The notes beneath the pieces are model-generated. The model saw only the letters and a list, made by a program, of their open reading frames with translations, searched no databases and was not told the origin of the DNA. This document shows positions 33,506 to 40,669 of a DNA stretch of 64,000 nucleotides, piece after piece. Source of the DNA: a virus; the IMG/VR virus record IMGVR_UViG_3300032236_000771, positions 21,558 through 85,557 of that record; one strand, 5' to 3'. The position numbers and the translations under genes were made by a program. Numbering within the stretch: the first letter of the stretch is position 1; every line of letters begins with the position of its first letter.

Positions 33506-34095
33506 CGTGCACCCTCGAACTCTTGGAAATTACCGGGGTGAATCATGTTTGACCAATACCCATCATTCCTTTTAGAGACACCGTCGCCCTCAACTAGGCG
33601 AGTATCCATGTGCAGCGGTGCTCCCCTAAAAAGAGACTTCCGCTTCTCAAAACGTTCAGGGTAAACACTTCCGATTACACGCACAGGAATGTGAGTTAGA
33701 CCTGCTCGTTTCGCTGCTTCTAGGCGGTGATGTCCTTCACCTAGATACGCATAATTCGTTTCGTGGTTGTAGTCCAAATAAACAGGTTCACGCATAGCGT
33801 TGACTCCGCCTTTGCGTAGGTCATCTGCAATGCTGTTGATGATTTGCTCACTGTCTGGATGAGCCTGAGCACCAGTTCGGTCGTACTCACGATAGCGGTT
33901 TAGTTTAGAAACAGGTACTAGAGCGACATCTCTTCCCCAGCGGGCACCCGGTTCGCCTTTAATCTCATCAGGCTTTCGCTCTGACAATGCGTACTTGTTC
34001 CACCTAAATGCACGTCCAAATCCTGCTAAACCTGGTCCTGAATACACAGGTCTGGCGTACTGGAGCTGCTGTCCAATGTTTTCTTCGCTGACCAT
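33502..34095 (-). CDS. ParB-nuclease-like (ParB/sulfiredoxin fold) protein, copy 1
   Basis: The product is 197 residues from the ATG at 34095 (TAATG junction). Residues about 58-142 have the ParB N-domain order: VALVPVSKLNRYREYD, IINSIADDLRKGG, then YLGEGHHRLEAAKRAG (117-132). The G-x-G-H-H-R motif is the nucleotide-binding box of this fold. There is no helix-turn-helix, so it is not a centromere-binding ParB. Phage versions act as nucleases, NTPases or protein kinases, and the activity here is unknown. Confidence 0.65.
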   Translation of the reverse strand: MVSEENIGQQLQYARPVYSGPGLAGFGRAFRWNKYALSERKPDEIKGEPGARWGRDVALVPVSKLNRYREYDRTGAQAHPDSEQIINSIADDLRKGGVNAMREPVYLDYNHETNYAYLGEGHHRLEAAKRAGLTHIPVRVIGSVYPERFEKRKSLFRGAPLHMDTRLVEGDGVSKRNDGYWSNMIHPGNFQEFEGAR

Positions 34096-34562
34096 TACTC
34101 GCCCTTCCAATCTGGGTGACTCTCTCGAACTACATCGCCAATTGTACGGAACTGCTGACCAACAGACAGGTTATTCTGCTGAGGCTCTACGACGTTGTTC
34201 TTATAGTGGCGAACTAGGTTATTAGCATCAACAAGTCCGCTAAAGTAAACGTGAGTCAATGGGTGGTTCTTACCCATAACAGAACTGGTGTTATCAAGCA
34301 TCTTTTCTAGAGTGTCTGCGTGGTTCTGCAAGTGGCCCAATGCCTGGCCATAGGAGCCCTCATCGTGAGCAGCGTGAGCTAGAATCTCGTGGTCTTCTGC
34401 CTGAGCATGCAAAGCGTCATTGGTATTGAATAGTTTGACTACCTTTGGGGTCTGCTTGATACTGCCCAAGACAGAATTAGCCTTACCAATCAAATTGTCG
34501 TAATTGGCCGCTTGACGTCTCATAACGTCTATACCAATGCCGTGGATGTTTCCTATTGCCAT
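34095..34562 (-). CDS. Helical His/Asn-rich hypothetical protein
   Basis: The 155-residue protein is helical (EDHEILAHAAHDEGSYGQAL, LQNHADTLEKMLDNTSSV). It resembles in style the products of 34950-35372 and 35375-35764, all with many His/Asn and helix-forming residues. It alternates with ParB-like genes, suggesting related modules. No family recognised. Confidence 0.5.
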   Translation of the reverse strand: MAIGNIHGIGIDVMRRQAANYDNLIGKANSVLGSIKQTPKVVKLFNTNDALHAQAEDHEILAHAAHDEGSYGQALGHLQNHADTLEKMLDNTSSVMGKNHPLTHVYFSGLVDANNLVRHYKNNVVEPQQNNLSVGQQFRTIGDVVRESHPDWKGE

Positions 34563-34608
34563 TAGTTAGTTGGCCCTTTCCGCCGAGGCACTACTTTTTC
34601 GCATCACT

Positions 34609-34950
34609 TTAGCCCTTCCACCAGTGAATAGGAATAGGCGTGTTTGGGCGATGCTTCAACATAACTGCCAAACGGTGGTGCCCTTGAGTCAACGTCTTGT
34701 CCCCGTACCTGTCTACGTGAATCTCAATAGGCGACTGGATGCCATTCTCTAGGATGTCGTCCTTTAGCCCATTGGCAACAGCGTTCTTGTACTTGTAGTT
34801 GAGCAGTTTCCTGTCATCGCCACCAGCAAAGTCAAAACGGCCTCGAAGGTCCTCGTGGTCTTCTAGTGCTACATGGCCAAAGAGTTCATTGGCGGACATG
34901 TGTGAAGGCAAGCCCTCGATGCCACCTTCAAACTCATCGCTTCTAGCCAT
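34609..34950 (-). CDS. ParB-nuclease-like protein, copy 2 (short)
   Basis: The 113-residue protein has KDDILENGIQSPIEIHVD followed by TLTQGHHRLAVMLKHRPNTP (87-106), the ParB-fold box G-H-H-R and preceding strand/helix. The N-terminal 40 residues are acidic and unrelated to copy 1. It starts with a TAATG junction. It is a minimal version of the fold. Confidence 0.6.
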   Translation of the reverse strand: MARSDEFEGGIEGLPSHMSANELFGHVALEDHEDLRGRFDFAGGDDRKLLNYKYKNAVANGLKDDILENGIQSPIEIHVDRYGDKTLTQGHHRLAVMLKHRPNTPIPIHWWKG

Positions 34951-35372
34951 TAGGACAACTCTTCCATAACTAGACGGTGAACAGAATTGATTTTGCCCAA
35001 TGCATCGGTCATGTGATTGACTATGGCACCTTTATCTGCATCGGTGATGTGTGGAGACTCTGTAGCAGCTTTGACTGCCTCTACAAGGTGCTTTCCGCCT
35101 TGAGCAGTGCTATTCAATACGCCCATAGTGTCGCCATTGGTTGATGCGTCCTGTGCATACGTCATGTGGTGCTTTGCATGATACAAGTTGTTATCTGCCT
35201 GGACAGATGGGTGGTCTAGCATTTCCCGGTCAGATAGGTCTTGACCAAATACCTGCCCTGCTGCTGGGGCAGTAATTTTTTTGATAGCGTCAAGATGGTC
35301 ATGGATGCCATCTAGCAACATTTGACGGGCTATCGGCCTGAATTGGCCACCTACGTTATCTGGTTCTGCCAT
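34950..35372 (-). CDS. Helical hypothetical protein
   Basis: The product is 140 residues from MAEPDNVGGQF at 35372, three bases after the upstream stop; an ATG at 35390 is also possible. It is mostly amphipathic helices (ARQMLLDGIHDHLDAIKKIT, VLNSTAQGGKHLVEAVKAAT). Similar in style to 34095-34562. Function unknown. Confidence 0.5.
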   Translation of the reverse strand: MAEPDNVGGQFRPIARQMLLDGIHDHLDAIKKITAPAAGQVFGQDLSDREMLDHPSVQADNNLYHAKHHMTYAQDASTNGDTMGVLNSTAQGGKHLVEAVKAATESPHITDADKGAIVNHMTDALGKINSVHRLVMEELS

Positions 35373-35374
35373 GA

Positions 35375-35764
35375 TTAGCGGGCAAGCCACCGCATGTTGA
35401 AGTCTGGGGTTTCGACATCATTGTCGTGGGTGATGCCTTCAGCAGCCTTGTCTAGTGACGCTACGTGACCTTCAGTGGCATCGTTCTCTCCACCATCGCC
35501 ACAGTAAGCCCTGTGCTCTGCAGATAGGTTCAAGACGCCACCAGCAACCTCGTTTAGCAAGTTACTTGGCACACTGCCGTTCTTCTGATACTCCGCACCT
35601 AGTTGGTGTAGACCCTTGTGAATTGAGTCAGTGTAGGCACTGTAGTCATCAAGGCGGTCTTTAGGAGCATTACGCACGAGCTGAGCGTGTAGACGCGATA
35701 CGTGACCAATGTTGTCGTTGATTGCCCTCAACATTGCTGGGTACTGGGAAAAGTCGTAGGTCAT
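35375..35764 (-). CDS. Helical hypothetical protein
   Basis: The 129-residue protein is helical at both ends (AMLRAINDNIGHVSRLHAQL; HVASLDKAAEGITHDND) with a Cys in HRAYCGDGGEND. Together with 34095-34562 and 34950-35372 it forms a set of similar-looking small proteins. No family recognised. Confidence 0.5.
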   Translation of the reverse strand: MTYDFSQYPAMLRAINDNIGHVSRLHAQLVRNAPKDRLDDYSAYTDSIHKGLHQLGAEYQKNGSVPSNLLNEVAGGVLNLSAEHRAYCGDGGENDATEGHVASLDKAAEGITHDNDVETPDFNMRWLAR

Positions 35765-35845
35765 ACGAAAAACTTTACCTTAGAACGCCCCTGCTATCTT
35801 GACTAACGTGGCTACTGTGTGCTATGTGCTGAGTAAAAACTTATC

Positions 35846-35870
35846 GGGGCGTTTTATCCCTAAATTTGAC
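35846..35870 (+). repeat. Copy 1 of a 25-base dispersed repeat
   Basis: GGGGC followed by a T-rich TTTATnCCTAAATTT core. Further copies are at 36238-36264 and 36356-36381. This copy overlaps the stop codon of the gene at 35860-36216. It may be a promoter or protein-binding element for the divergent region. Confidence 0.5.
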
Positions 35871-36216
35871 GAGTAATTAGGTGGCCACCAGCAGTAGGCT
35901 CAACGGTAAATCCGTGGCTAGATAGTTGGCTCAAAATCTTAGGCAATTCCTCATCGTGTTTAGCCATAGCAGGAGCCTTAGTGCTCGACCAGGTGCTTCC
36001 GTCTCGATAACTCATCAAAACAGCTTCGGCTGGGGTGTGGACTCGGCCACCAGAAGACAACGCCTTGTTGCCTTTACGGTCTACAGAGGTCAGTTTCCAG
36101 CCACGAGTGTCATACCCGCCCTTCGTGGACTTCCCGGCTGACTTAGATAGGTCCACGCCGAGCATTTTTAGGTGGGAAAGGACTTGTGAAGGTCTAATAG
36201 GGGTAATCTCACTCAT
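35860..36216 (-). CDS. Hypothetical protein at the head of the left arm
   Basis: The 118-residue protein has SAGKSTKGGYDTRGWKLTS and a C-terminal FTVEPTAGGHLITRQI, giving a small alpha/beta look. It is the first minus-strand gene left of the divergent intergenic region, with AAGG before the ATG. No family recognised. Confidence 0.5.
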   Translation of the reverse strand: MSEITPIRPSQVLSHLKMLGVDLSKSAGKSTKGGYDTRGWKLTSVDRKGNKALSSGGRVHTPAEAVLMSYRDGSTWSSTKAPAMAKHDEELPKILSQLSSHGFTVEPTAGGHLITRQI

Positions 36217-36237
36217 GCGACAACCTTACAGGAACAG

Positions 36238-36264
36238 CAGGGGCCGTTTATACCTAAATTTTGA
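36238..36264 (+). repeat. Copy 2 of the 25-base dispersed repeat
   Basis: CAGGGGC, then TTTATACCTAAATTTTGA. It directly abuts the parS site at 36265-36280. Confidence 0.5.
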
Positions 36265-36280
36265 TGTTTCACGTGAAACG
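36265..36280. promoter_or_regulatory. parS-like centromere site
   Basis: The 16 bases TGTTTCACGTGAAACG contain the perfect 14-bp palindrome GTTTCACGTGAAAC, which is the bacterial parS core and the form found in actinobacteria. Only the last base departs from the general parS consensus. Host ParB would be expected to load here. No full-length ParB or ParA is encoded in the window. Confidence 0.8.
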
Positions 36281-36355
36281 GTCAATGGCAGGGTGTTTGT
36301 TCCTTGGGCAAAACCGACACTTTGGCCCGTACTTTAGCCACTTTGGCCTATCTAG

Positions 36356-36381
36356 CAGGGGCGATTTATGCCTAAATTTGG
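36356..36381 (+). repeat. Copy 3 of the 25-base dispersed repeat
   Basis: CAGGGGC, then TTTATGCCTAAATTTGG, 120 bases from copy 2 in the same orientation. Confidence 0.5.
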
Positions 36382-36480
36382 CTACTGTGTCCAATTTGGG
36401 GGTGTTAGGTGCGGCTGTCACCTGGCCGCCCCAGCCAGCTATCTTAGTCTAACCCTGCCCCCTAGTCAATTCGACACGCC

Positions 36481-36506
36481 GATAACCTCGATAACGATTA
36501 GATAAC
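36481..36506 (+). repeat. Three GATAAC units in tandem
   Basis: GATAAC starts at 36481, 36490 and 36501, and the last two are within GATAACGATTA repeats. Spacing is 9 and 11 bases. They may be protein-binding iterons. Confidence 0.45.
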
Positions 36507-36731
36507 GATTAGCCGGGAGCATTCCTGTGAATTTGGCTACTTTGGCCACTTTGGCAGGGGTCGCTGTGGATACGACCAGCTCTACACACCAGGTCTGGCT
36601 TGGTATCAGGTATGAGATTGGCTTCTAACGCCTTTTCAGGCGGTGGGTGGGGTGATTACCTATTTAGGGGGGGTCGTGGCTTCTACGGGCATTCTGGGGC
36701 TGTTTAGGCCATACGCGATCTAAACCCTATT

Positions 36732-36901
36732 CTGTGAGTATCCTGTGAGTTCTAGGTTTTACTTGACTTTGAGCTGCATCTGTGATTCTTCCGTTTTGCT
36801 GTGAATGTCCTGTGAGCTCTTGTTATCTCTCTCTTCTTTGTGTATCCTTCTCCATCTGGATGCTGTGAGTTTGCTTGGTGTTCCCTGGTCGTTCCCTGTG
36901 A
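36732..36901 (+). repeat. Cluster of seven CTGTGA words
   Basis: CTGTGA occurs at 36732, 36743, 36780, 36799, 36810, 36863 and 36896, all in the same orientation, most as CTGTGAG or CTGTGAA; an eighth lies at 36525. Two pairs are 11 bases apart. Chance would give far less than one in this span, so these are candidate iterons. Confidence 0.5.
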
Positions 36902-37071
36902 AGGGGGCAAGCCCCCTTTGACCCCCGAGGGCAGGGGCGTTTCATACCTTGTATATATGGCGATAGGGGGCTGGCAATTCGCGATCTCAGCTTGCTGGCA
37001 ACTTGCTGGGAATTACGATTTTTTAGGTGTCGGTGTTTGCTTTTGTCGGTGGGTTGTGCTTGGATTGGTCT

Positions 37072-37090
37072 TGTCGGGTAATTACCGACA
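37072..37090. promoter_or_regulatory. Inverted repeat before the rightward arm
   Basis: TGTCG(G)-GTAATTAC-CGACA: five-base arms around a self-complementary eight-base core, with one extra G. It lies 70 bases before the first plus-strand gene and resembles elements before later transcription units (39295, 40632). Candidate operator. Confidence 0.4.
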
Positions 37091-37159
37091 CCGAGAGCGG
37101 GGGCAACCCCCTGGCCCCCGCTCTCATCAAACCAACAGGGGGGACAGGGGCACCACCAA

Positions 37160-37378
37160 ATGGACATCCGTCTTCACCTTCACGACCAAAGCGTTCGTAT
37201 CTTCTGGGGGACAGAGCTCAAACCAATGACCTTTGACCAACCAATTGCGAATGACGACACCCTTCGGTGTGTCTTCTGCTCAAACGAAACCGAGCCAATG
37301 TTGTGGTGGCAATGGAGCAACCACCTAGCCAACCACCACAACTTCACCATTCTGGGCAACACCAAGGCAGGCAACTAA
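37160..37378 (+). CDS. Small zinc-finger-like protein, first gene of the rightward arm
   Basis: The 72-residue product has TLRCVFCSNETEPMLWWQW and SNHLANHHNF, a CxxC plus His pair that could bind zinc. It is separated from the next gene by a TAATG junction. Function unknown. Confidence 0.55.
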   Translation: MDIRLHLHDQSVRIFWGTELKPMTFDQPIANDDTLRCVFCSNETEPMLWWQWSNHLANHHNFTILGNTKAGN

Positions 37379-37662
37379 TGAGCAACTTAGCGAAACTGGC
37401 CACCCGCCTGGGCGGTCTTGGAATCACCGCCGAATATGACGGCAACTACTGGGCGGGGGGAATCGAAGGCGTTTATGTGCCACTCCGTGAAGGTGTTGGA
37501 ATCGGTATCGGTGAAACTTGGGATGAACCAACCAAGACCTTCACCATTTGGCTCAATGCCGAACCAACCGAAGGGCAGGAGCAACTGACCTACACCAACC
37601 GACCAACCGAGCTCATTGCCAACTTGGTGGCAATGTTCCAGCAGAAGGGAATCACCAACTAA
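37378..37662 (+). CDS. Hypothetical protein
   Basis: The 94-residue product starts MSNLAKLATRLGGLGI at a TAATG junction. It is beta-rich with GGIEGVYVPLREGVGIGIGE and a closing helix TELIANLVAMFQQKG. No family recognised. Confidence 0.55.
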   Translation: MSNLAKLATRLGGLGITAEYDGNYWAGGIEGVYVPLREGVGIGIGETWDEPTKTFTIWLNAEPTEGQEQLTYTNRPTELIANLVAMFQQKGITN

Positions 37663-37898
37663 TGGCACTTTACGACACCAGCCTGAAACAAGTCCCCGCA
37701 ATCACGCCTGACCCGGCCCAGCCCTTGACCCGTGCTGAGATTCACGCCATCTCGGTGGCCTTGATTGTGCTTCGTGATAGGCACATTGCTGCCCACTACC
37801 GAGCCAAAGACCCAAGCAACGAAACCCACAACCGACAGGCGGGCGACTACCTAGACCAGCTCCGCCGCAAGGTCGAACTAATGAAGGAGAGCAACTAA
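37662..37898 (+). CDS. Hypothetical helical protein
   Basis: The 78-residue product starts MALYDTSLKQVPAITP at a TAATG junction, with helix RAEIHAISVALIVLRDRHIA and a C-terminal MKESN. The last codons form the ribosome site (AAGGAGAGC) for the next gene. Function unknown. Confidence 0.55.
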   Translation: MALYDTSLKQVPAITPDPAQPLTRAEIHAISVALIVLRDRHIAAHYRAKDPSNETHNRQAGDYLDQLRRKVELMKESN

Positions 37899-38092
37899 TG
37901 AAGAAGACCGAAGTTGAGCGTTGCGAGCGTTGCGACCGCCCGGCCACCGCAGAAGTGTGGTGTGCGACCCATTATCGCCAATGGTTGAGCGAGTGGGCTT
38001 GTGAGTGTGGCGAAGTCAATGGGGGCGGCATAAACCGATTCACCAAGCGTTGCGGATTCTGTGGCAAGGCCAACGAAGAAGGGGGCAAGTGA
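37898..38092 (+). CDS. Double zinc-ribbon mini-protein
   Basis: The 64-residue product has eight Cys: CERCDRPATAEVWCATHY, ACECGEV and KRCGFCGK, consistent with two zinc sites. Function unknown; likely a protein or nucleic-acid adaptor. Confidence 0.6.
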   Translation: MKKTEVERCERCDRPATAEVWCATHYRQWLSEWACECGEVNGGGINRFTKRCGFCGKANEEGGK

Positions 38093-38346
38093 TGAGCAAC
38101 ATTTGGACAGCAGACCGAGCCACCAAGGCCACAACCGAAGACCTGACCAAAGCCTGGGCGATATTCCACCAAGCCCACGGGTGGCTAATGGCCAGCCCTT
38201 GGGACAGCACCCGCCACGCCGATGACCTGCTCCACGATTGGCAGGTTATCGAAGACGAGCTCGTGAAGCGGGGGGTTCTTGACCCCGAAGAAGAAGACCA
38301 CACCTACACCTTGGCGGATGTTCTGCCGAGTGAGTTCATCTACTAG
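38092..38346 (+). CDS. Hypothetical protein
   Basis: The 84-residue product starts MSNIWTADRATKATTED at a TGATG junction and contains FHQAHGWLMASPWDS and an acidic end. Helical overall. No family recognised. Confidence 0.5.
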   Translation: MSNIWTADRATKATTEDLTKAWAIFHQAHGWLMASPWDSTRHADDLLHDWQVIEDELVKRGVLDPEEEDHTYTLADVLPSEFIY

Positions 38347-38355
38347 AAGGGAAGA

Positions 38356-38724
38356 ATGAAGATGAGCAAAGCAACATTGACCGAGCAGGAGAAGGCCGAC
38401 ATTGCCCAGCGAGTAGCCAAGGGGCTAGGAGCGGGTGGCAAGTTGGTTGTCGCAATCCACCGCACGAGCCAAAGTAATCTGTCGTATTCGTATTCCATTC
38501 GCTTGGTGTATCCAACTGACCAAGGCCTTAGCGACCTATGGCTGAACTATTGGTTCGCCGCCGAGTATGGCGAGAGCCTGACCAAGCAAGATTGGCTCAA
38601 AGGCCAAGGTGTTGGGACTGACCGCTACTTCTTGGCGGGCTATGAGCTCGGCGGTCTGTTGGTCAAGCGTGGCCTAATCGAAGACCGCTACATTCCCGCC
38701 CGTCAAGTCTTGGCGATTGCTTAG
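38356..38724 (+). CDS. Hypothetical protein
   Basis: The 122-residue product starts MKMSKATLTEQEKADIA with GAAGGGAAG just upstream; the ATG two codons on is also possible. It has a beta segment SYSYSIRLVYPTDQGL and LAGYELGGLLVKRGLIEDRY. Function unknown. Confidence 0.5.
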   Translation: MKMSKATLTEQEKADIAQRVAKGLGAGGKLVVAIHRTSQSNLSYSYSIRLVYPTDQGLSDLWLNYWFAAEYGESLTKQDWLKGQGVGTDRYFLAGYELGGLLVKRGLIEDRYIPARQVLAIA

Positions 38725-38735
38725 GGGGCCGGGGA

Positions 38736-39005
38736 ATGAGCGAGTTGGTCAAGATTGAGCAGGAGAGCTTCGTGGCTCGTATCTATCCGCACGGGGAAGG
38801 CTTCGTGCTGGTGTGGAATGATTATGCCGTGAATGAATGGGTGGAGAGATTCACCACGCTCCCGCAGGCCATAGCCCGCTTGGCTCTGTTGGTCCAGGCT
38901 GTGGAGAGCGACAGGGGCTTTACCAAGTGGGCTGGCGAGTTCGCAAGCGACGCGGAAGCGTGGTTCGATAGCCAACTGAATCAAGAGAATGGGAAGGTGG
39001 CCTAA
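38736..39005 (+). CDS. Hypothetical protein
   Basis: The 89-residue product has a small alpha/beta look (FVARIYPHGEGFVLVWNDYA, LPQAIARLALLVQAVES). It ends at a TAATG junction. Function unknown. Confidence 0.5.
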   Translation: MSELVKIEQESFVARIYPHGEGFVLVWNDYAVNEWVERFTTLPQAIARLALLVQAVESDRGFTKWAGEFASDAEAWFDSQLNQENGKVA

Positions 39006-39223
39006 TGCTGGTTGTGATTGCGAAGGGTGTCGAAGTGCTTGCTGTATCCACTAAGCGAGATTATGAGCAGGCAGGCATTGCCGAGCTCTGGTGGCAAGAG
39101 CAGGCGGTGGAAGCCCCCGCCAACTTGGTGGCTGCCTATCAGCAAGCCCTTGCCCAAGTCCTAGACCTAGGCCACGCCTTGGAGCAAGTCCAGGCACGAG
39201 CCGGGCAGGGGCAGGCCGAGTGA
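39005..39223 (+). CDS. Hypothetical protein ending the first transcription unit
   Basis: The 72-residue product starts MLVVIAKGVEVLAVSTKRDY, with a helical Ala/Gln-rich second half. It is followed immediately by a TTGTTTGTGTTGG element and a 120-base gap. Function unknown. Confidence 0.5.
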   Translation: MLVVIAKGVEVLAVSTKRDYEQAGIAELWWQEQAVEAPANLVAAYQQALAQVLDLGHALEQVQARAGQGQAE

Positions 39224-39236
39224 TTGTTTGTGTTGG
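39224..39236 (+). repeat. TTGTTTGTGTTGG element, copy 1
   Basis: This 13-base word recurs exactly at 40598, 43597 and 48314, each at the end of a gene or in a gap. The present copy begins one base after the stop of the preceding gene. Confidence 0.5.
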
Positions 39237-39288
39237 CTGGCAGTTTGCTGTGAAGTTCAGTTTTTTGTGTGTCGCTATTGTTATGTCC

Positions 39289-39311
39289 CAAAGTGTAGGA
39301 TAAACTCCTAC
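39289..39311 (+). promoter_or_regulatory. Promoter/operator-like element before 39343
   Basis: CAAAGTGTAGGATAA contains a -10-like word and is repeated almost exactly at 40627-40641 and, with one extra base, at 42379-42394. It overlaps the inverted repeat GTAGGA-TAAAC-TCCTAC (39295-39311). Candidate start and control site for the second unit. Confidence 0.4.
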
Positions 39312-39342
39312 TTATCAAACGCTCAATGAAGGAGAGCAGAGA

Positions 39343-39900
39343 ATGAAGAAGACCGAGTTAGTTGTAGGCCGAGAGTATGCCTACTCAACCAAGAGCAACC
39401 CGACCTGGGTTGAGCGGGTCAAGGTGCTAGACCTGAACCCAAAGCTTCTATGGCGAGATGCCAAGGGCAGTATCGAAGTGGAGTTCATCCGCACGGATCG
39501 CGAAACGGGCGAAGACAAAGCAGGTTCGCCAACCAAAGTTCTAGGCCGATACCTGATTGGCGAATACCGAGAAGCAGTCGCAAACATTGAGATTGCCAAG
39601 CGGGATAAAGAGATTGCCTATCTCCGCCGACAGGCAAACGAGAGAGAGCAGCGGGACTTCTTGGAAGGCCGGGTAAAGCCACTTCTCAAAGAAGTCTTAG
39701 AAGGCCAGTCGTATTCGATTCGCTTCGATTCATCGCGAACCTATCAGCCATTCACTTTGGAGCTATCTCGTGAAGGTCTGCGAGTGCTTGTCGAAGACTT
39801 GCGAATCGGCAAGCACAACGCTGCCCGCTTGGAGAATGTCCTGCTGGAATTGGAGCGGGTTCGTGCCGAGCAGGCCAAGACCGAGAGCGTGGTGGCCTAA
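39343..39900 (+). CDS. Hypothetical protein with coiled-coil centre
   Basis: The 185-residue product starts MKKTELVVGREYAYSTKSN, which is a small beta domain. A charged helix (EIAKRDKEIAYLRRQANE) follows, and then a region with YQPFTLELSREGLRVLVEDL. AAGGAG sits before the start. It is the first gene of its unit. No family recognised. Confidence 0.55.
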   Translation: MKKTELVVGREYAYSTKSNPTWVERVKVLDLNPKLLWRDAKGSIEVEFIRTDRETGEDKAGSPTKVLGRYLIGEYREAVANIEIAKRDKEIAYLRRQANEREQRDFLEGRVKPLLKEVLEGQSYSIRFDSSRTYQPFTLELSREGLRVLVEDLRIGKHNAARLENVLLELERVRAEQAKTESVVA

Positions 39901-40220
39901 TGGAGAAGCAGTTGTTTGCCCGGTGTAAAGCCCGTGCCGAGTTTGAGATTCTAGACGACATTAGTCGGGGCTATGTCCCGCTGTCGGTCAAAGCGTTTGA
40001 CGAGATTCACGCGTTTATGGACGCGAATTGCTATGGCGGTGTAGCCGATTCTGCGGGTGTCTTTTCGCGATCAGCATTCCCGACCACGGAAGACTGGCTG
40101 GCCTTCGTGGGAGAGCTTCACGCTCACCTAGACGGGTGGATAAAGTCGGGGTCAATGGCTCACGACTTCGGGCAGTTCTATGGCGAAGTCCTGACCTGGG
40201 GCAAGGTGGGCGAGAAGTGA
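39900..40220 (+). CDS. Hypothetical protein
   Basis: The 106-residue helical product (AFDEIHAFMDANCYGGVADS, DWLAFVGELHAHLDGWIK) has a TAATG junction with the gene before and a GTGA overlap with the gene after. Function unknown. Confidence 0.55.
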   Translation: MEKQLFARCKARAEFEILDDISRGYVPLSVKAFDEIHAFMDANCYGGVADSAGVFSRSAFPTTEDWLAFVGELHAHLDGWIKSGSMAHDFGQFYGEVLTWGKVGEK

Positions 40221-40576
40221 TTACCCAAGTCCTGCCTATGGTCAATACGGATGAGCCTGATGTGGCCTATCGAATCGTTGGGAAGATAGACACCGACCAA
40301 GAGTTCTTCGCCTATGCGGAAGAGTTCTTGGAAGGTGAGTGGCAACCCGTTGAGAGCATTCAGTATCAGCGTGATTCGGTCAGCGTTCCAAACTTGGAGT
40401 ATGACCCTGATGTGCTTCACTTCTTCGCAATGACTTGTAATCTCACCAAGCCGGGCGATTCATTCGATTGGCAGGCCAGTCGCAAGCTGGTGGATAGCCA
40501 TACCTTGGTCTTCTTCGTGAATGGAGAATACCTAAGCCAAAGCGGTTCGCGATTCGTAAGCGTTATCGAATCGTAA
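40217..40576 (+). CDS. Hypothetical protein (GTG start)
   Basis: The product is 119 residues from the GTG at 40217 (GTGA overlap); the ATG seven codons later is an alternative. It is mixed alpha/beta with VAYRIVGKIDTDQEFFAYAE and LVDSHTLVFFVNGEYL. It ends its unit. Function unknown. Confidence 0.5.
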   Translation: MITQVLPMVNTDEPDVAYRIVGKIDTDQEFFAYAEEFLEGEWQPVESIQYQRDSVSVPNLEYDPDVLHFFAMTCNLTKPGDSFDWQASRKLVDSHTLVFFVNGEYLSQSGSRFVSVIES

Positions 40577-40597
40577 TCAAACAAAGCCTGTCGCCTG

Positions 40598-40610
40598 TTG
40601 TTTGTGTTGG
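40598..40610 (+). repeat. TTGTTTGTGTTGG element, copy 2
   Basis: Exact copy, 21 bases after a gene end and 29 bases before the promoter-like GGATAA at 40636. Confidence 0.5.
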
Positions 40611-40626
40611 GCAAGTGCGGCAGAAT

Positions 40627-40646
40627 CAAAGTGTCGGATAACGACA
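40627..40646 (+). promoter_or_regulatory. Promoter/operator-like element before 40670
   Basis: CAAAGTGTCGGATAA (40627-40641) overlaps the inverted repeat TGTCG-GATAA-CGACA (40632-40646). Similar to the elements at 37072 and 39289. Candidate start and control site. Confidence 0.4.
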
Positions 40647-40669
40647 GACAGAGAATGAAGGAGCGGTAA

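Larger units (their letters stand above)
36217..37159. other. Non-coding divergent region: candidate control/origin region
   Basis: No convincing gene lies in these 943 bases, between the leftward and rightward arms. It holds a parS site, two TTTATnCCTAAATTT repeats, three GATAAC units at 36481-36506, repeated TTTGGC words (36310-36555), eight CTGTGA words, and an inverted repeat near 37072-37090. A 129-codon open frame from 36840 has no coding look. The repeat density and divergent layout suit an origin or regulatory hub. Confidence 0.5.

Noticed and set aside
33502-34950. Assigning the ParB-like proteins as centromere-binding ParB
   Set aside because: They have only the nucleotide-binding fold; no helix-turn-helix or dimer domain is present.
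36840-37229. 129-codon plus-strand frame in the divergent region
   Set aside because: Its composition is unlike the neighbours, it has no ribosome site, and it overlaps the first real gene in another frame.
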